Assembly: GCF_900149695.1 (NCBI RefSeq)
Contig: NZ_LT703003.1
Span: forward strand, 1,922,001-1,986,000
Direction of reading: 5' to 3'
Length of the DNA stretch: 64,000 nt
DNA from: Anderseniella sp. Alg231-50
GTDB lineage: Bacteria > Pseudomonadota > Alphaproteobacteria > Rhizobiales > Aestuariivirgaceae
Shown here one piece after another: positions 6,915 to 16,003 of the stretch. The notes below the pieces were generated by a model, which saw only the letters and a list, made by a program, of their open reading frames with translations, was not told where the DNA came from and searched no databases. The position numbers and the translations under genes were made by a program. Numbering within the stretch: the first letter of the stretch is position 1; the number at the start of each line of letters is the position of its first letter.

Positions 6915-7934
6915 CTAACTCCGGCCCCGGCCCGGAGGTGCGCCGACGCGCGCCAGCATGCGCTTGATCTCGGCGTTTTGCTCAGACTGCTGCTGGGCCC
7001 ACTGACGCACGACCTTCTGTTCTTCACGCATTTGCTGCACAAGCCCGTGTACCGCACCGGCGAGCTGCTCCATGGATTCGGCATTCTGCGGCGCGCCGCC
7101 ATTGGATTGCACCGCTGTTTCAAGTGTGCGGTTGATCCGGTCCATGCCTGAACGAAGTGTCGACATTTCGGCTGCAATGTGCGGCGGCAGGTCGACGCTG
7201 CTGGCATATTCACCGGCATCAATATCGGTCAATGTGGCGAGCCAGTCTTCCAGGTCGTTGTAAAAACGATTCTGTGCCTGGCTGGCCTGCAATTCCAGGA
7301 AGCCGAGAACCAGCGAGCCGGCAAGGCCGAACAGGGAGGACGAGAACGACGTGCCCATGCCGGCAAGCGGCGCTTCGAGGCCCGCTTTCAGTTCTTCAAA
7401 CACGGTGCCGGACTGGGCAGTGGAAATATTGAGCGAGCGGATGGTCTCTCCGACGGCTGAAACGGTTTGCAACAGGCCCCAGAAGGTGCCCAGCAGGCCG
7501 AGGAAAATAAGCAATCCGATCATGTAGCGCGAAATATCCCGGGCTTCATCCAGGCGCGAGGCCAGTGAGTCGAGCAGCGAGCGCAGGGTTATCGGCGACA
7601 GGATGGTCAGGCCTTCACGGTCGCGAAGCTGGGCGGCCATGGGCGCCAGCAGGCGCGGGAGATGCGGAATCTCCAGGCCGGGATTGGCAATCCGGAAGCT
7701 GTTGACCCAGTTTACTTCCGGCCACAGCCGAAACACCATCCGGAACGTGTAGGCGATGCCCAGCAGCAGAACCACGACGATGAGGCCGTTAAGGCCGGGA
7801 TTGGCCATGAAGGCAATCTGGATATTGGGAAACAGAACGGCTGAGCCGATACAGATTAGAATGGTGAAAACCGCCATGCGGACGAGATACACCCGCGGCA
7901 GTTCCAAGACTTTCAGATGATCCGATGCCAGCAT
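6915..7934 (-). CDS. MotA/TolQ/ExbB-family proton channel protein
   Basis: A 339-residue membrane protein. Two hydrophobic helices lie at about 15-65, and the family's conserved pair is at about 140-160 and 190-215 (G-L-L-G-T-F-W-G-L ... G-M-G-T-S-F-S-S-S-L-F-G), the T-F-W-G motif marking the channel fold. The C-terminal cytoplasmic third is Q/E-rich. It is the first gene of a two-gene unit with the OmpA-domain protein. It is not flagellar by context, because no motility genes are near. A role in envelope or lateral cell-wall force transduction is inferred from the family. Confidence 0.85.
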   Translation of the reverse strand: MLASDHLKVLELPRVYLVRMAVFTILICIGSAVLFPNIQIAFMANPGLNGLIVVVLLLGIAYTFRMVFRLWPEVNWVNSFRIANPGLEIPHLPRLLAPMAAQLRDREGLTILSPITLRSLLDSLASRLDEARDISRYMIGLLIFLGLLGTFWGLLQTVSAVGETIRSLNISTAQSGTVFEELKAGLEAPLAGMGTSFSSSLFGLAGSLVLGFLELQASQAQNRFYNDLEDWLATLTDIDAGEYASSVDLPPHIAAEMSTLRSGMDRINRTLETAVQSNGGAPQNAESMEQLAGAVHGLVQQMREEQKVVRQWAQQQSEQNAEIKRMLARVGAPPGRGRS

Positions 7935-8158
7935 GCCGATCTCATGTCCTTCCCGAGCACAAATTTATCCGCAGTGTAGCCAAAGATTCAACCTTGTCAC
8001 GTCTCTACAACGATTCAGGTTTTGAATGAAACAAAACCGCACTCTATCCCTTTGTCAGCGTATTTCTTTTTCGCAAAACAGGGTCCGCTGCCGCGAGAAG
8101 TGCGCTGAGAGAATCGGTTGACGGTAGTTGAGGCGTGTGGACGTTTTGCGGCATTTCG

Positions 8159-8959
8159 CTACTCGCCGGCACGCGCCGCCTTGATACAGGCTTTCAGCCC
8201 GGACTGCATATGCTCATTGCCTGCCATGATGTCGCCGGTGTTCATGACATCGGGGCCACCATCGATGTCGGCAGCAAAACCGCCTGCTTCGCGCACCATG
8301 ACGATGCCGGCACAGATGTCCCAGGGTTGCAGGCCGCGTTCCCAGTAGCCGTCAAGGCGTCCTGCCGCCACCCATGCAAGGTCAAGCGATGCGGTGCCGG
8401 CCCTGCGGATGCCGGCGGCCTTTGCCTGTACCTGGGCAAGCTCACGCCTGAACTCGGCATGATCACCGCGTCCGCGATGGGGGATGCCGCATGCGATGAC
8501 GGCGTCCGAGATATCGCGGCGACCGGATACGCGCAGACGACGGTCGTTCAGATAGGCGCCGCCACCGCGCTCAGCGGCGAAAAGTTCGTCGGTGATCGGG
8601 TTGTAGATAACGCCAGCAACCGGTTCGCCATTGCGGGTCAGGCCGATCGAGACGGCAAAATGCGGGATGCCGTGAATGAAATTCGTAGTACCGTCAATCG
8701 GATCCACCACCCAGACGTGCTGCCCGTCCGTGCCGGCGATCTCGCCGCCTTCTTCCAGCTGGAATCCCCATTTCGGGCGCGCTTTCTTCAGTTCCTCAAC
8801 GATAACCTTTTCAGCCTTGCGGTCGGCCCGGGTGACAAAATCTGCCGGGCCCTTTTGCGATACCTGAAGATTTTCGACTTCACCGAAGTCGCGTGATACG
8901 GCACGCGCCGCCTTGCGGGCAGCGCCGGTCATGACGGTAATAAGGGGGGAGGCTGGCAT
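8159..8959 (-). CDS. suhB: Inositol monophosphatase family protein
   Basis: A 266-residue Mg-dependent phosphatase. The metal site is visible as E-E-G-G, W-V-V-D-P-I-D-G-T-T-N-F and, near the C-terminus, W-D-I-C-A-G. Family members hydrolyse inositol-1-phosphate or related sugar phosphates; SuhB also assists rRNA antitermination in E. coli, though conservation of that role here is unknown. The gene begins 9 bp after efp ends, so the two are likely co-transcribed. The 224 bp downstream (7935-8158) hold the promoter of the MotA-like gene and nothing else I can name. Confidence 0.9.
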   Translation of the reverse strand: MPASPLITVMTGAARKAARAVSRDFGEVENLQVSQKGPADFVTRADRKAEKVIVEELKKARPKWGFQLEEGGEIAGTDGQHVWVVDPIDGTTNFIHGIPHFAVSIGLTRNGEPVAGVIYNPITDELFAAERGGGAYLNDRRLRVSGRRDISDAVIACGIPHRGRGDHAEFRRELAQVQAKAAGIRRAGTASLDLAWVAAGRLDGYWERGLQPWDICAGIVMVREAGGFAADIDGGPDVMNTGDIMAGNEHMQSGLKACIKAARAGE

Positions 8960-8968
8960 GGTCCGATA

Positions 8969-9538
8969 TCAGCCTTCGGACGCGCGGCGAACGTAGGTCA
9001 CCTCACTGGTGTCGACGATAATCTTTTCACCGGTTCCGATAAACGGCGGCACCATGACCTTGAGACCGTTTTCCAACAGCGCCGGCTTGTAGGACGAAGA
9101 CGCTGTCTGACCCTTCACCACCGCATCAGCCTCGGTGATTTCAAGGGTCACATAGTCGGGAAGGGAAATGCCCAGAGGCTTTTCCTCGTATGTTTCCACG
9201 GTGACCATCATGCCATCCTGCAGGAAGGCCGTGCGCTCGCCGACAAATTCTTCCGGCAGTTCGATCTGCTCATAGGTTTCATTGTCCATGAACACCAGCA
9301 TGTCGCCCTGCTGATAGAGGAACTGAAAATCTTTCTGCTCAAGGCGTACTCTTTCGACGGTTTCCGAAGACCGGAAGCGCTCGTTCAGCTTGGTGCCGTT
9401 GACGATGCCCTTCATCTCGACCTGGGCAAAGGCGCCGCCCTTGCCGGGTTTTACGTGACCGACCTTGACCGCAATATAGAGGTCTCCATTGTGCAAAAGC
9501 ACATTGCCGGGCTTGATTTCATTGCCATTGATTTTCAT
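8969..9538 (-). CDS. efp: Translation elongation factor P
   Basis: A 189-residue protein of standard length with three OB-like beta domains. It starts [12 protein letters not shown]. The modification loop reads V-K-P-G-K-G-G-A-F, with Lys33 as the residue that is beta-lysylated in bacteria with EpmA/EpmB. EF-P relieves ribosome stalling at polyproline stretches, which fits the proline-rich TolA and CpoB encoded in this window. No epmA or epmB is present in the window. Confidence 0.97.
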   Translation of the reverse strand: MKINGNEIKPGNVLLHNGDLYIAVKVGHVKPGKGGAFAQVEMKGIVNGTKLNERFRSSETVERVRLEQKDFQFLYQQGDMLVFMDNETYEQIELPEEFVGERTAFLQDGMMVTVETYEEKPLGISLPDYVTLEITEADAVVKGQTASSSYKPALLENGLKVMVPPFIGTGEKIIVDTSEVTYVRRASEG

Positions 9539-9726
9539 TCGAGATACCTGGAGTTTTCAAAGAACGCGGAAACCGACGGCAATTCATGCCGTCCTGTTGG
9601 CCGGGGTTTAGCAGGGCTGGCCCGTAATGGGTAGCGGAAAGTGGCAGTTATAATTGACGCGGGCACTTCAAGCCGCGATTGTGCGGGCCATAGAGTCAAC
9701 TCACCCGAGCCGGGAGCGCCGCCTGC

Positions 9727-10854
9727 ATGCCTGTCATTTCGTTTCTGTCCACCACGCACTTTGATCACGGTGCCATCTCTCAATTGCAGAAATCGCTGGA
9801 TCGCAACAACATCAAGCGACCCCTGATTGCCACCGACAAGGGCATCGTTGCTGCCGGTATCCTGGATACGGTTACCGGTGCGATAAACGAGGGCGCAGCC
9901 GCACCGGTGTTTGATGATACGCCGGGAAATCCTACCGAGCGTGCCGTCATGGCGGCATTGGCAGTTTATGAAGCAGAAGGGTGTGACGGTGTGATCGCGC
10001 TCGGCGGGGGCTCCGCCATGGACCTGGGCAAGACGGTAGCGCTGCTGGCCGGCTCCGGCGGGCCGCTGAGCCAGTTCGACCCGCTGCAGGGCGGCAACAA
10101 GCTGGTCAAGAAAATGGCCCCTGTGATTGCTGTCCCGACCACTTCTGGCACCGGTTCCGAAGTGTCGCTGGGCATGGTCATCATCATGGAGGACGGGCGC
10201 AAACTGACCTTCGGCAATCCGAAATTCGTTCCTACCGTGGCCATATGTGATCCCGAACTGACGCTGGGCCTGCCGCCACTGCTGACGGCGGCAACCGGCA
10301 TGGATGCCATTACCCACTGCATCGAGGCGTTTCTGACCCCGACGATAAACCCGCCGGCAGACGGGGTGGGGCTGGACGGGCTGTGGCGCGGATGGCGCAA
10401 CCTCGCCAAAGCAGTGAAGGACGGCTCAGACAAGGATGCCCGCTGGGAGATGATGATGGCGTCGACCGAAGGCGCGCATGCGTTCACCATGGGGCTGGGC
10501 GCGGTACATGCCATGAGCCATGCCATCGGGCGACGTGAAGATTTACGCCTGCATCACGGTACGCTGAATGCAGTGATCCTGCCGGCAGTGCTGCGGTTCA
10601 ATGAACCGGGCTGTGAGGACAAATACGATCGCCTCCGGTCTACCATGGGACTGACTGCCGGGGCTGATCTGGCGGTGGCTATTGAAGAACTGAACGCAGA
10701 TATCGGCCTGCCATCGGGTCTGGGCGCCATGGGGGTCAGCGAAGACATGATCGAGGATTTTGTGCCGCATGCCCTGGCTGACCTTGCCCATCGCACCAAC
10801 CCGCGTGAGGCGTCTGCGGAAGACTATGCTGCGTTGTTCAGACAGGCCATGTAG
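9727..10854 (+). CDS. Iron-containing alcohol dehydrogenase
   Basis: A 375-residue type III alcohol dehydrogenase. The NAD-binding loop is A-L-G-G-G-S-A-M-D (about 91-99), followed by P-T-T-S-G-T-G-S-E-V (137-146). The metal ligands are visible as Asp193 and His197 (G-M-D-A-I-T-H-C-I-E), His261 in H-A-M-S-H and His277 before Gly. Members oxidise or reduce short-chain alcohols and aldehydes such as 1,2-propanediol, 4-hydroxybutyrate or maleylacetate; the substrate cannot be chosen from sequence. It stands alone, divergent from efp. The 188-bp gap to efp shows no special structure. Confidence 0.9.
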   Translation: MPVISFLSTTHFDHGAISQLQKSLDRNNIKRPLIATDKGIVAAGILDTVTGAINEGAAAPVFDDTPGNPTERAVMAALAVYEAEGCDGVIALGGGSAMDLGKTVALLAGSGGPLSQFDPLQGGNKLVKKMAPVIAVPTTSGTGSEVSLGMVIIMEDGRKLTFGNPKFVPTVAICDPELTLGLPPLLTAATGMDAITHCIEAFLTPTINPPADGVGLDGLWRGWRNLAKAVKDGSDKDARWEMMMASTEGAHAFTMGLGAVHAMSHAIGRREDLRLHHGTLNAVILPAVLRFNEPGCEDKYDRLRSTMGLTAGADLAVAIEELNADIGLPSGLGAMGVSEDMIEDFVPHALADLAHRTNPREASAEDYAALFRQAM

Positions 10855-10879
10855 TGATCCGGCGACAGCGTCTTACGGG

Positions 10880-11506
10880 TCAGTTCAAGCGTGTCGTCAA
10901 TATTTTGAAGCCGGCGAACCCGAAAGCAACGGCGAACGCTGCTTCGAAGCATCGCCGTAACTTCCTATACCCGGCTACCATTGGAGCGCTGGAAAACAGC
11001 AAGGCATAGCCGTGAAAGACAAGCAGGCTCTGCAAGCCGACTGCCGCCACCACCAGAACCAGCGATGTGGCTTGAGAGCCTGCCGGAATTCCCACGGCAA
11101 ACAACGAGCCGAAAAACAACACGGCTTTCGGATTGGTGAGATGTAATGCCAGTCCCCTGGCATAGGCCGTTTTCAACGATGACACTTCGGCATACCTTGC
11201 CGCTTCACCTGAACCGGCAATTGCAGACCGTGCTGATTTGAAAGCCAGAAACAGAAGATAACATGCTCCCAGATACCGGATCACTTCAAACGCCCAGGCA
11301 TTCGCAGACATGAGAGCCCCCATACCCAAAGCAGCGGCAATCGACCAGGCCCAGGAACCGCTGGTCACACCTGCTGCCAGAGCCAGACCATAGCGGCGGC
11401 CTGACGTCATGGATGTTCCGGCAATTGCCAGAGTGGCGGGGCCGGGGCTGGCCGTCGAGATAAAGGCGGCCAGCAGGATGAGCGGTAGATCTATCTCACT
11501 TGTCAT
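10880..11506 (-). CDS. LysE/RhtB-family amino acid exporter
   Basis: A 208-residue membrane protein with about six hydrophobic segments. The family's N-terminal motif P-G-P-A-T-L-A-I-A-G is at about residues 21-30, and L-T-N-P-K-A-V-L-F-F-G is mid-protein. These proteins export amino acids or derivatives such as lysine, threonine and homoserine. The start is ATG at 11506. A longer reading frame continues upstream on this strand in the same phase but passes through the neighbouring TSUP gene and is not real. Confidence 0.9.
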   Translation of the reverse strand: MTSEIDLPLILLAAFISTASPGPATLAIAGTSMTSGRRYGLALAAGVTSGSWAWSIAAALGMGALMSANAWAFEVIRYLGACYLLFLAFKSARSAIAGSGEAARYAEVSSLKTAYARGLALHLTNPKAVLFFGSLFAVGIPAGSQATSLVLVVAAVGLQSLLVFHGYALLFSSAPMVAGYRKLRRCFEAAFAVAFGFAGFKILTTRLN

Positions 11507-11550
11507 AACCCGATGGTGGCAGTCTTTCATGCCGTGTTCAACCTGAACCC

Positions 11551-12312
11551 TCAGCCGGCCATCAGGTTGCGAATCGACCCGAACAGCAATGAACAGCCGA
11601 TGATGAGCAGGCCGATGAAAAACAGCCTGCTGAACTGGGCTTCGGATATGGACTGCCGGTAACGCCTGCCCAGCCACAATCCGAAGAAGGCCGGGATCAG
11701 GGCCAGTGTCGAAATGACCGTCAGGTCGCCGGTCATCAACGACCGGCTGGTCAGGGAAACCGCAAGTGTTGTCGAAATGGTCACGAAGGTCACGCCGAGG
11801 GCCTGGACCAGCATGTCGCGATGCATGCCGAGCGCCTGCAGGAACAAGATGCCCGGCACGATGAAGTTGCCGGTCATGCCGAACATCAGGCCACCCAGTG
11901 CCGAACAGATGACCGACCAGAGGGTTTCTCTTTCCGGTGCCGGTGCCGGGGTACGAAAGCGGGTAAACGATATCAGTGAGTTCAGAACCAGAATGATGCC
12001 GAGCATGGCGACCAGATAATCGGACCGTGCCGCCGCCAATACCTGAATACCACCCCAGACGCCGACAATGGCGGTCAGCAGGAATGGCCAGAATCGGGTC
12101 AAAATCTCCTTCAGATGCGGACCGGTCAGCGCTTGCCAGAGGTTCGTAACCATCAGTGGAATGACAACAACGGCGAGGCTGGTTTTCAGGCCGAGCGGCA
12201 GTGTCAGTACTGCAAGGGTCACTGTCGGCAGGCCGAGCCCGATAGTGCCCTTGACGAAACCGGCGGCAACAAACGTAACGGCAAGCAGCGCCAGTATTTC
12301 GGGGGTCCACAT
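11551..12312 (-). CDS. TSUP (TauE/SafE) family permease
   Basis: A 253-residue membrane protein from the ATG at 12312 (M-W-T-P-E-I-L-A-L-L), with about eight hydrophobic segments and the paired TSUP motifs G-F-V-K-G-T-I-G-L-G-L-P near the N-terminus and F-G-M-T-G-N-F-I-V-P-G in the second half. The ATG at 12369 would add 19 residues; neither start has a convincing ribosome site. TSUP proteins move organosulfur anions such as sulfite and sulfoacetate. It follows the GrdB-like gene by 89 bp, so a link to its substrate is possible but unproven. Confidence 0.85.
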   Translation of the reverse strand: MWTPEILALLAVTFVAAGFVKGTIGLGLPTVTLAVLTLPLGLKTSLAVVVIPLMVTNLWQALTGPHLKEILTRFWPFLLTAIVGVWGGIQVLAAARSDYLVAMLGIILVLNSLISFTRFRTPAPAPERETLWSVICSALGGLMFGMTGNFIVPGILFLQALGMHRDMLVQALGVTFVTISTTLAVSLTSRSLMTGDLTVISTLALIPAFFGLWLGRRYRQSISEAQFSRLFFIGLLIIGCSLLFGSIRNLMAG

Positions 12313-12401
12313 GAGGGCAGGAAGTAGCAGCGTGGCTGTGTAATGGCCAGTGGGTTTTACGCGACGCATAACATGCAGTCTGCCTGCGCATGACGCGTGA
12401 G

Positions 12402-13280
12402 CTACGACTTGACCGCCTGCTTGGCTGTATCGAATTCCGCGCGGCGGCGGGCGAGCTCTTCGGGTGAGAGTTTGGCCGGGTTGGAATAGTCGTCTTTCCA
12501 GCTGTCGTCACCGGGTTTCCACTCCAGCGGCGACACAAGTGTGGTGCGCGGGCGCGATACAATCTCCAGTGCGCTCAGAGCCAGTCCAAGGGTGAAGTGC
12601 TGGCTTTCCTCGTCAAACGGCTTGCCGGCAGCGTTACCGAGCGGAAAATCCGAGAATACAAATCGCGGCACACCGCAATGCTCGACGATGTCTTTGGCGC
12701 AGCCCATGATGACTGTGGCGATACCGGCAGTTTCCAGGTGCCGTGCGGCCAGCGACATCGACTGATGACAGACCGGGCAATTGGCAACCAGGATGGCTGC
12801 CTGGGTGCCTTCATCGGCCAGTGCCTCGAGCAGGGCAGGCGCATCCTTGTCGATATTCGTGCGTTGCGACCTGTTGGTTGGAAACCCGTAGACATGGGTC
12901 GTGAGAGAGCCAATGCGGCCTGATAGTCCAGCCTGCTTCAGGGCCTCCAGCGGAAACCAGGTGCGCGGGTCTTCAGCCGTGGTGTGGTTGCGGTCATAGG
13001 CAATGTGGGAAATGCGCACGTCGGGGACGGGACTGACCGGATGAGACCACATGTCGTGAAACTTCGCCGCACCGTTATAGGCCGCACCGGGTCCCTGATC
13101 GCCAGCGCCGGGCTTCAGCAGTGCTGCCGTCGTGACCAGAGCGACGCGGGATTTTGCGATGGGACGGCCAAGGCCGGAAAACGGCACGTCTTCATTGTGC
13201 GCCCATTTATATGGGTTGCCGTAGCCCAGAGCCAGGTACCACTCCCGGGTGCGCTGCATATAGGCGAGAGGCTCACCCAT
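12402..13280 (-). CDS. GrdB-like protein (glycine/sarcosine/betaine reductase selenoprotein B family), no selenocysteine
   Basis: A 292-residue protein similar in outline to the B subunit of glycine/betaine reductases (R-V-A-L-V-T-T-A-A near 45-53, H-D-M-W-S-H-P at about 75-81). The position that is redox-active or Sec-containing in GrdB is here a plain C-P-V-C-H motif (Cys168, Cys171). True GrdB works with GrdA and GrdC in anaerobic clostridia; neither partner is in this window. Aerobic alphaproteobacteria keep such orphan homologues with unknown role. The ATG at 13280 overlaps the end of the Sel1-repeat gene by 8 bp, which implies translational coupling. Confidence 0.65.
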   Translation of the reverse strand: MGEPLAYMQRTREWYLALGYGNPYKWAHNEDVPFSGLGRPIAKSRVALVTTAALLKPGAGDQGPGAAYNGAAKFHDMWSHPVSPVPDVRISHIAYDRNHTTAEDPRTWFPLEALKQAGLSGRIGSLTTHVYGFPTNRSQRTNIDKDAPALLEALADEGTQAAILVANCPVCHQSMSLAARHLETAGIATVIMGCAKDIVEHCGVPRFVFSDFPLGNAAGKPFDEESQHFTLGLALSALEIVSRPRTTLVSPLEWKPGDDSWKDDYSNPAKLSPEELARRRAEFDTAKQAVKS

Positions 13281-14241
13281 TCCGGTCAGTCTTGCCGTCG
13301 TTTGCGTTGAGGCGCTTGTTCTTGAGGTCTTCGGCGAACACCCGGGCGCGGCGTTCTGCATCACCCAGTTGCGGCGCCGACAGATTGGACATCATCACGT
13401 CAAGATCGGCGTCGGTTCTGCCTGCCTGCCTGGCCAGGGTATAATATTTGCCCGCCTCGATACGGTCTTTCTTCATGCCGCGTCCTGCTGCCAGGATCCG
13501 GGCGATGAACAATTGCGCGTCCGCATTGCCCGAATTGGCGGCAACCAGCAGCCATTGTGCGCCGATCTTGTAATCCTTGCGAAGTCCTGCATCACCGCCA
13601 TACACCATCAGGCCATAGTCAAGCGCTGCTTCCGGCAGGCCCTGCACCGCAGCTTTCTGGAACCAGATGCTGGCAGTTGTCAGGTTCTTTTCGACGCCGT
13701 CGCCGTTCACATATAACAGGCCGAGATTGTACTGCGCCTGGGCAAGGCCCGCGTCGGCAGCCTTGCGAATGTGCCTGGAGGCCAGAACGGGATCTTGCAG
13801 AACCCCATTGCCCTGATAGTAAATAAGACCCAGTTCATTGCTGGCCTTCATGTGACCGGCGGCAGCGGCTTTGGACAACCATTTGCGGGCTTTCGCCGGG
13901 TCTGCGGCGCCTGCCTGTCCGGTCAGGTTCAGCATGCCGATCCGGAACATGGCACCGGTATGGTCCTGGGCGGCAGCCATTTCGTACCATTGCAGTGCAT
14001 TGGGCATGTCGATCTTGCGGCCATGGCCCAGCTCGTACATCTCGCCCAGCATGATCTGCGCCTTGACATCCCCCTTGGTTGCCAGCGGAACGGCGATCTC
14101 GTATGCGGCTGGATAGTTCTCATCGGAGTAAAGAGCTGCTGCCTCCTTGAAGGTCGGGGCAAGCTTGCTGGTTTGCGCAGTGGCGTCTGCTGTCGAAAAG
14201 GCCAGACAAGCCGCCAGTAAACCGGTCAGGAACAGTTTCAT
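13273..14241 (-). CDS. Sel1-repeat (TPR-like) exported protein
   Basis: A 322-residue protein. A signal peptide (M-K-L-F-L-T-G-L-L-A-A-C-L-A-F, cleavage near A-T-A) precedes six or more Sel1 repeats, each with the A-x(2)-G-x(3)-A-x(2)-x-L-G pattern (for example A-Q-I-M-L-G-E-M-Y, A-Q-Y-N-L-G-L-L-Y, A-Q-L-F-I-A-R-I). Such solenoids are periplasmic or secreted adaptor proteins. ATG at 14241 follows AGGAG at 6 nt and overlaps the stop codon of the ThiE-like gene by 4 bp (ATGA). No enzymatic domain is visible. Confidence 0.85.
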   Translation of the reverse strand: MKLFLTGLLAACLAFSTADATAQTSKLAPTFKEAAALYSDENYPAAYEIAVPLATKGDVKAQIMLGEMYELGHGRKIDMPNALQWYEMAAAQDHTGAMFRIGMLNLTGQAGAADPAKARKWLSKAAAAGHMKASNELGLIYYQGNGVLQDPVLASRHIRKAADAGLAQAQYNLGLLYVNGDGVEKNLTTASIWFQKAAVQGLPEAALDYGLMVYGGDAGLRKDYKIGAQWLLVAANSGNADAQLFIARILAAGRGMKKDRIEAGKYYTLARQAGRTDADLDVMMSNLSAPQLGDAERRARVFAEDLKNKRLNANDGKTDRNG

Positions 14242-14846
14242 GCAGCACTCCTGTTTCCGGCGGCGGTCAATGTGCGGGCAAGTCGCGCCGCCTCGTCCGC
14301 AGAGCTCCACATGGCGGCAGGCGGCATGACAAAGTCAGCGCCCGATGCAATTGCGTCCAGGCAAGCAGTCTCGTCAGTTGCACCCAGTCCAACGCAGGGC
14401 ACCTCAAACAGCGGTACCCACCAAGTGAGCAGATCGACGCCTGCCGGTGAAGTCAGGTCAAAGGCGATATAGTCGATGTCGGTCTCACCGGCTTCCATGG
14501 CCGCGTGGCGTGAACCCGATGCGACAAGTCCGACGCTGGCATTGCGGCCCAGTGTCTTGTGAGCCGCCACCGCGTCATCGGTGCCAGTGGTAATGTGGAC
14601 GCCGTCGGCTTTTTCGTAAGCTGCAAAACGGCTGTCATCCGTGATCAGGACGGCAATATCTGCTTGCTGTGCGATTGGCATGACCTTGTCCGTTAGCGCC
14701 TTGTCGGCCGGTAAAACCAGGCAGGCAACATCGCCTGCGCCAGCTGCAGCCGCCAGGCATGCCGCGATGATGTCTGCATCCATGCCTGAAGGTGGCACCA
14801 GGAAAAGGCGGCAGTTGGGCAGATCTTCGGCAGGTTGCGTGTTCAT
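14238..14846 (-). CDS. ThiE-like thiamine phosphate synthase homologue
   Basis: A 202-residue TIM-barrel protein of the TenI/ThiE group from the ATG at 14846 (M-N-T-Q-P-A-E). The family fold shows as C-R-L-F-L-V-P-P, A-D-I-A-V-L-I-T-D-D-S-R-F-A, then A-D-G-V-H-I, followed by G-R-N-A-S-V-G. In real ThiE the segment reads D-R-x-D-x-A and V-H-L-G-Q-x-D; here the Q-D pair is replaced by T-T-G-T-D-D, and the C-terminal G-G-I region is poorly kept. It may therefore be a non-thiamine member. Neighbouring fba in Rhizobiales often has such a gene. Confidence 0.7.
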   Translation of the reverse strand: MNTQPAEDLPNCRLFLVPPSGMDADIIAACLAAAAGAGDVACLVLPADKALTDKVMPIAQQADIAVLITDDSRFAAYEKADGVHITTGTDDAVAAHKTLGRNASVGLVASGSRHAAMEAGETDIDYIAFDLTSPAGVDLLTWWVPLFEVPCVGLGATDETACLDAIASGADFVMPPAAMWSSADEAARLARTLTAAGNRSAA

Positions 14847-14959
14847 GAGACGAACCAATTCGGTAAGGGTGACTACGATGAGAGCCAGTGATAGCGGAAT
14901 TGCCGGAGCAAGCAAATGGCGATGGAATTCAGCATCAACGGATCTGCCTCTATCGAGGC

Positions 14960-15991
14960 TTACAGCTTCACCGGCCAGGTGTCGGAGAGGCGGTACCCTT
15001 CAGGCCAGGGATCTTCGGGATCCAGCATGACCTGATGCGTGCCGGTGACCCAGGCCCGGCCGCAGATGCTGGGCACGATGGCACGATGACCGGCAACACT
15101 GGTCTCACTCTCCAGCCGACAATCGAACCGGGACCCGATAATGGAGCGCCCCACAAAGCGGCCTCCAACTTCCAGCTGTCCTTTTGCATGCAATACCGCC
15201 ATGCGGGCTGAACACCCGGTGCCGCAGGGGCTGCGGTCCAGCTTGCCGGGATCTATGGCAACTGCATTGCGGCCTGACGGTACGCCGGCGTCATCTTCCA
15301 AAGGCATGGCGAACTGGCAAAACGAAATGTGCGACCAGTCGGGATTGCCGGGATGGGTGAAGCCGAGCTGCTCATTGGCGGCTTTGGTGATCTGTGCGCC
15401 AAGGGTTGCAATGTCCCTTGCTTCGTCAGGCAGGATGGAAAACCCAAGCGCCGGTGCGTCAACAATCACGAAACTGTCTCCACCATATGCCGTGTCGACG
15501 TTCAGCGTGCCGTGGCCTTCCACTTCCAGTTGGGCATCCAGCTTGTCGGCGAACGACGGCACATTGTGCACGGTGATGGATTTTGCCTTGCCGGCCTCGC
15601 AGTGCGCCGTGACGGCGACAAGACCGCCGGGTGCTTCGAGATTGAACCGGGTTTCCGGCTCCGTCATCTCAACCAGTCCGGTATCGAGCAGTACGGTTGA
15701 TACGCAGATGGAGTTTGAGCCGGACATGGGCGGCGTATGTTCAGGTTCCATGACAATGAAGCCGAACTGCGCATCCGGGTGTTTCGCCGGCACCAGCAGG
15801 TTGATGTGCCTGAATACGCCGCCGCGCGGTTCGTTCAGCACGAAATTGCGGAGCGTCTGGTCGCTTGCAATGAAGGCGCGTTGATCCCACAGGGTCTCGC
15901 CGGGAGGCGGAGCAACGCCTCCCACGATGACATCTCCCACTTCGCCTTCGGCATGGGCGGAGACAAGGTGGATGATGCGGGACGTGCGCAT
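14960..15991 (-). CDS. Proline racemase family protein, Ser/Cys variant (hydroxyproline epimerase or dehydratase)
   Basis: A 343-residue member of the proline racemase superfamily. The first acid/base site, M-C-G-H in racemases, reads M-S-G-S-N here (Ser90), while the second Cys is retained in S-P-C-G-T-G (Cys256). Cys/Cys enzymes are racemases or 4-hydroxyproline 2-epimerases; variants at one position occur among hydroxyproline epimerases and trans-3-hydroxyproline dehydratases. A direct proline racemase role is thus unlikely, and the exact reaction is open. It sits 12 bp after fba on the same strand. No other hydroxyproline catabolic genes are in the window. Confidence 0.8.
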   Translation of the reverse strand: MRTSRIIHLVSAHAEGEVGDVIVGGVAPPPGETLWDQRAFIASDQTLRNFVLNEPRGGVFRHINLLVPAKHPDAQFGFIVMEPEHTPPMSGSNSICVSTVLLDTGLVEMTEPETRFNLEAPGGLVAVTAHCEAGKAKSITVHNVPSFADKLDAQLEVEGHGTLNVDTAYGGDSFVIVDAPALGFSILPDEARDIATLGAQITKAANEQLGFTHPGNPDWSHISFCQFAMPLEDDAGVPSGRNAVAIDPGKLDRSPCGTGCSARMAVLHAKGQLEVGGRFVGRSIIGSRFDCRLESETSVAGHRAIVPSICGRAWVTGTHQVMLDPEDPWPEGYRLSDTWPVKL

Positions 15992-16003
15992 GGGCTTAAA
16001 CCC

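Noticed and set aside
5874-7934. Flagellar MotA/MotB
   Set aside because: The OmpA partner has a very long coiled coil and no other flagellar genes are near; a general envelope stator is the better reading.
10880-12562. A 560-codon minus-strand reading frame
   Set aside because: Only its last 208 codons look like a protein (LysE family). The upstream part runs in another phase through the TSUP gene and has a composition unlike a protein.
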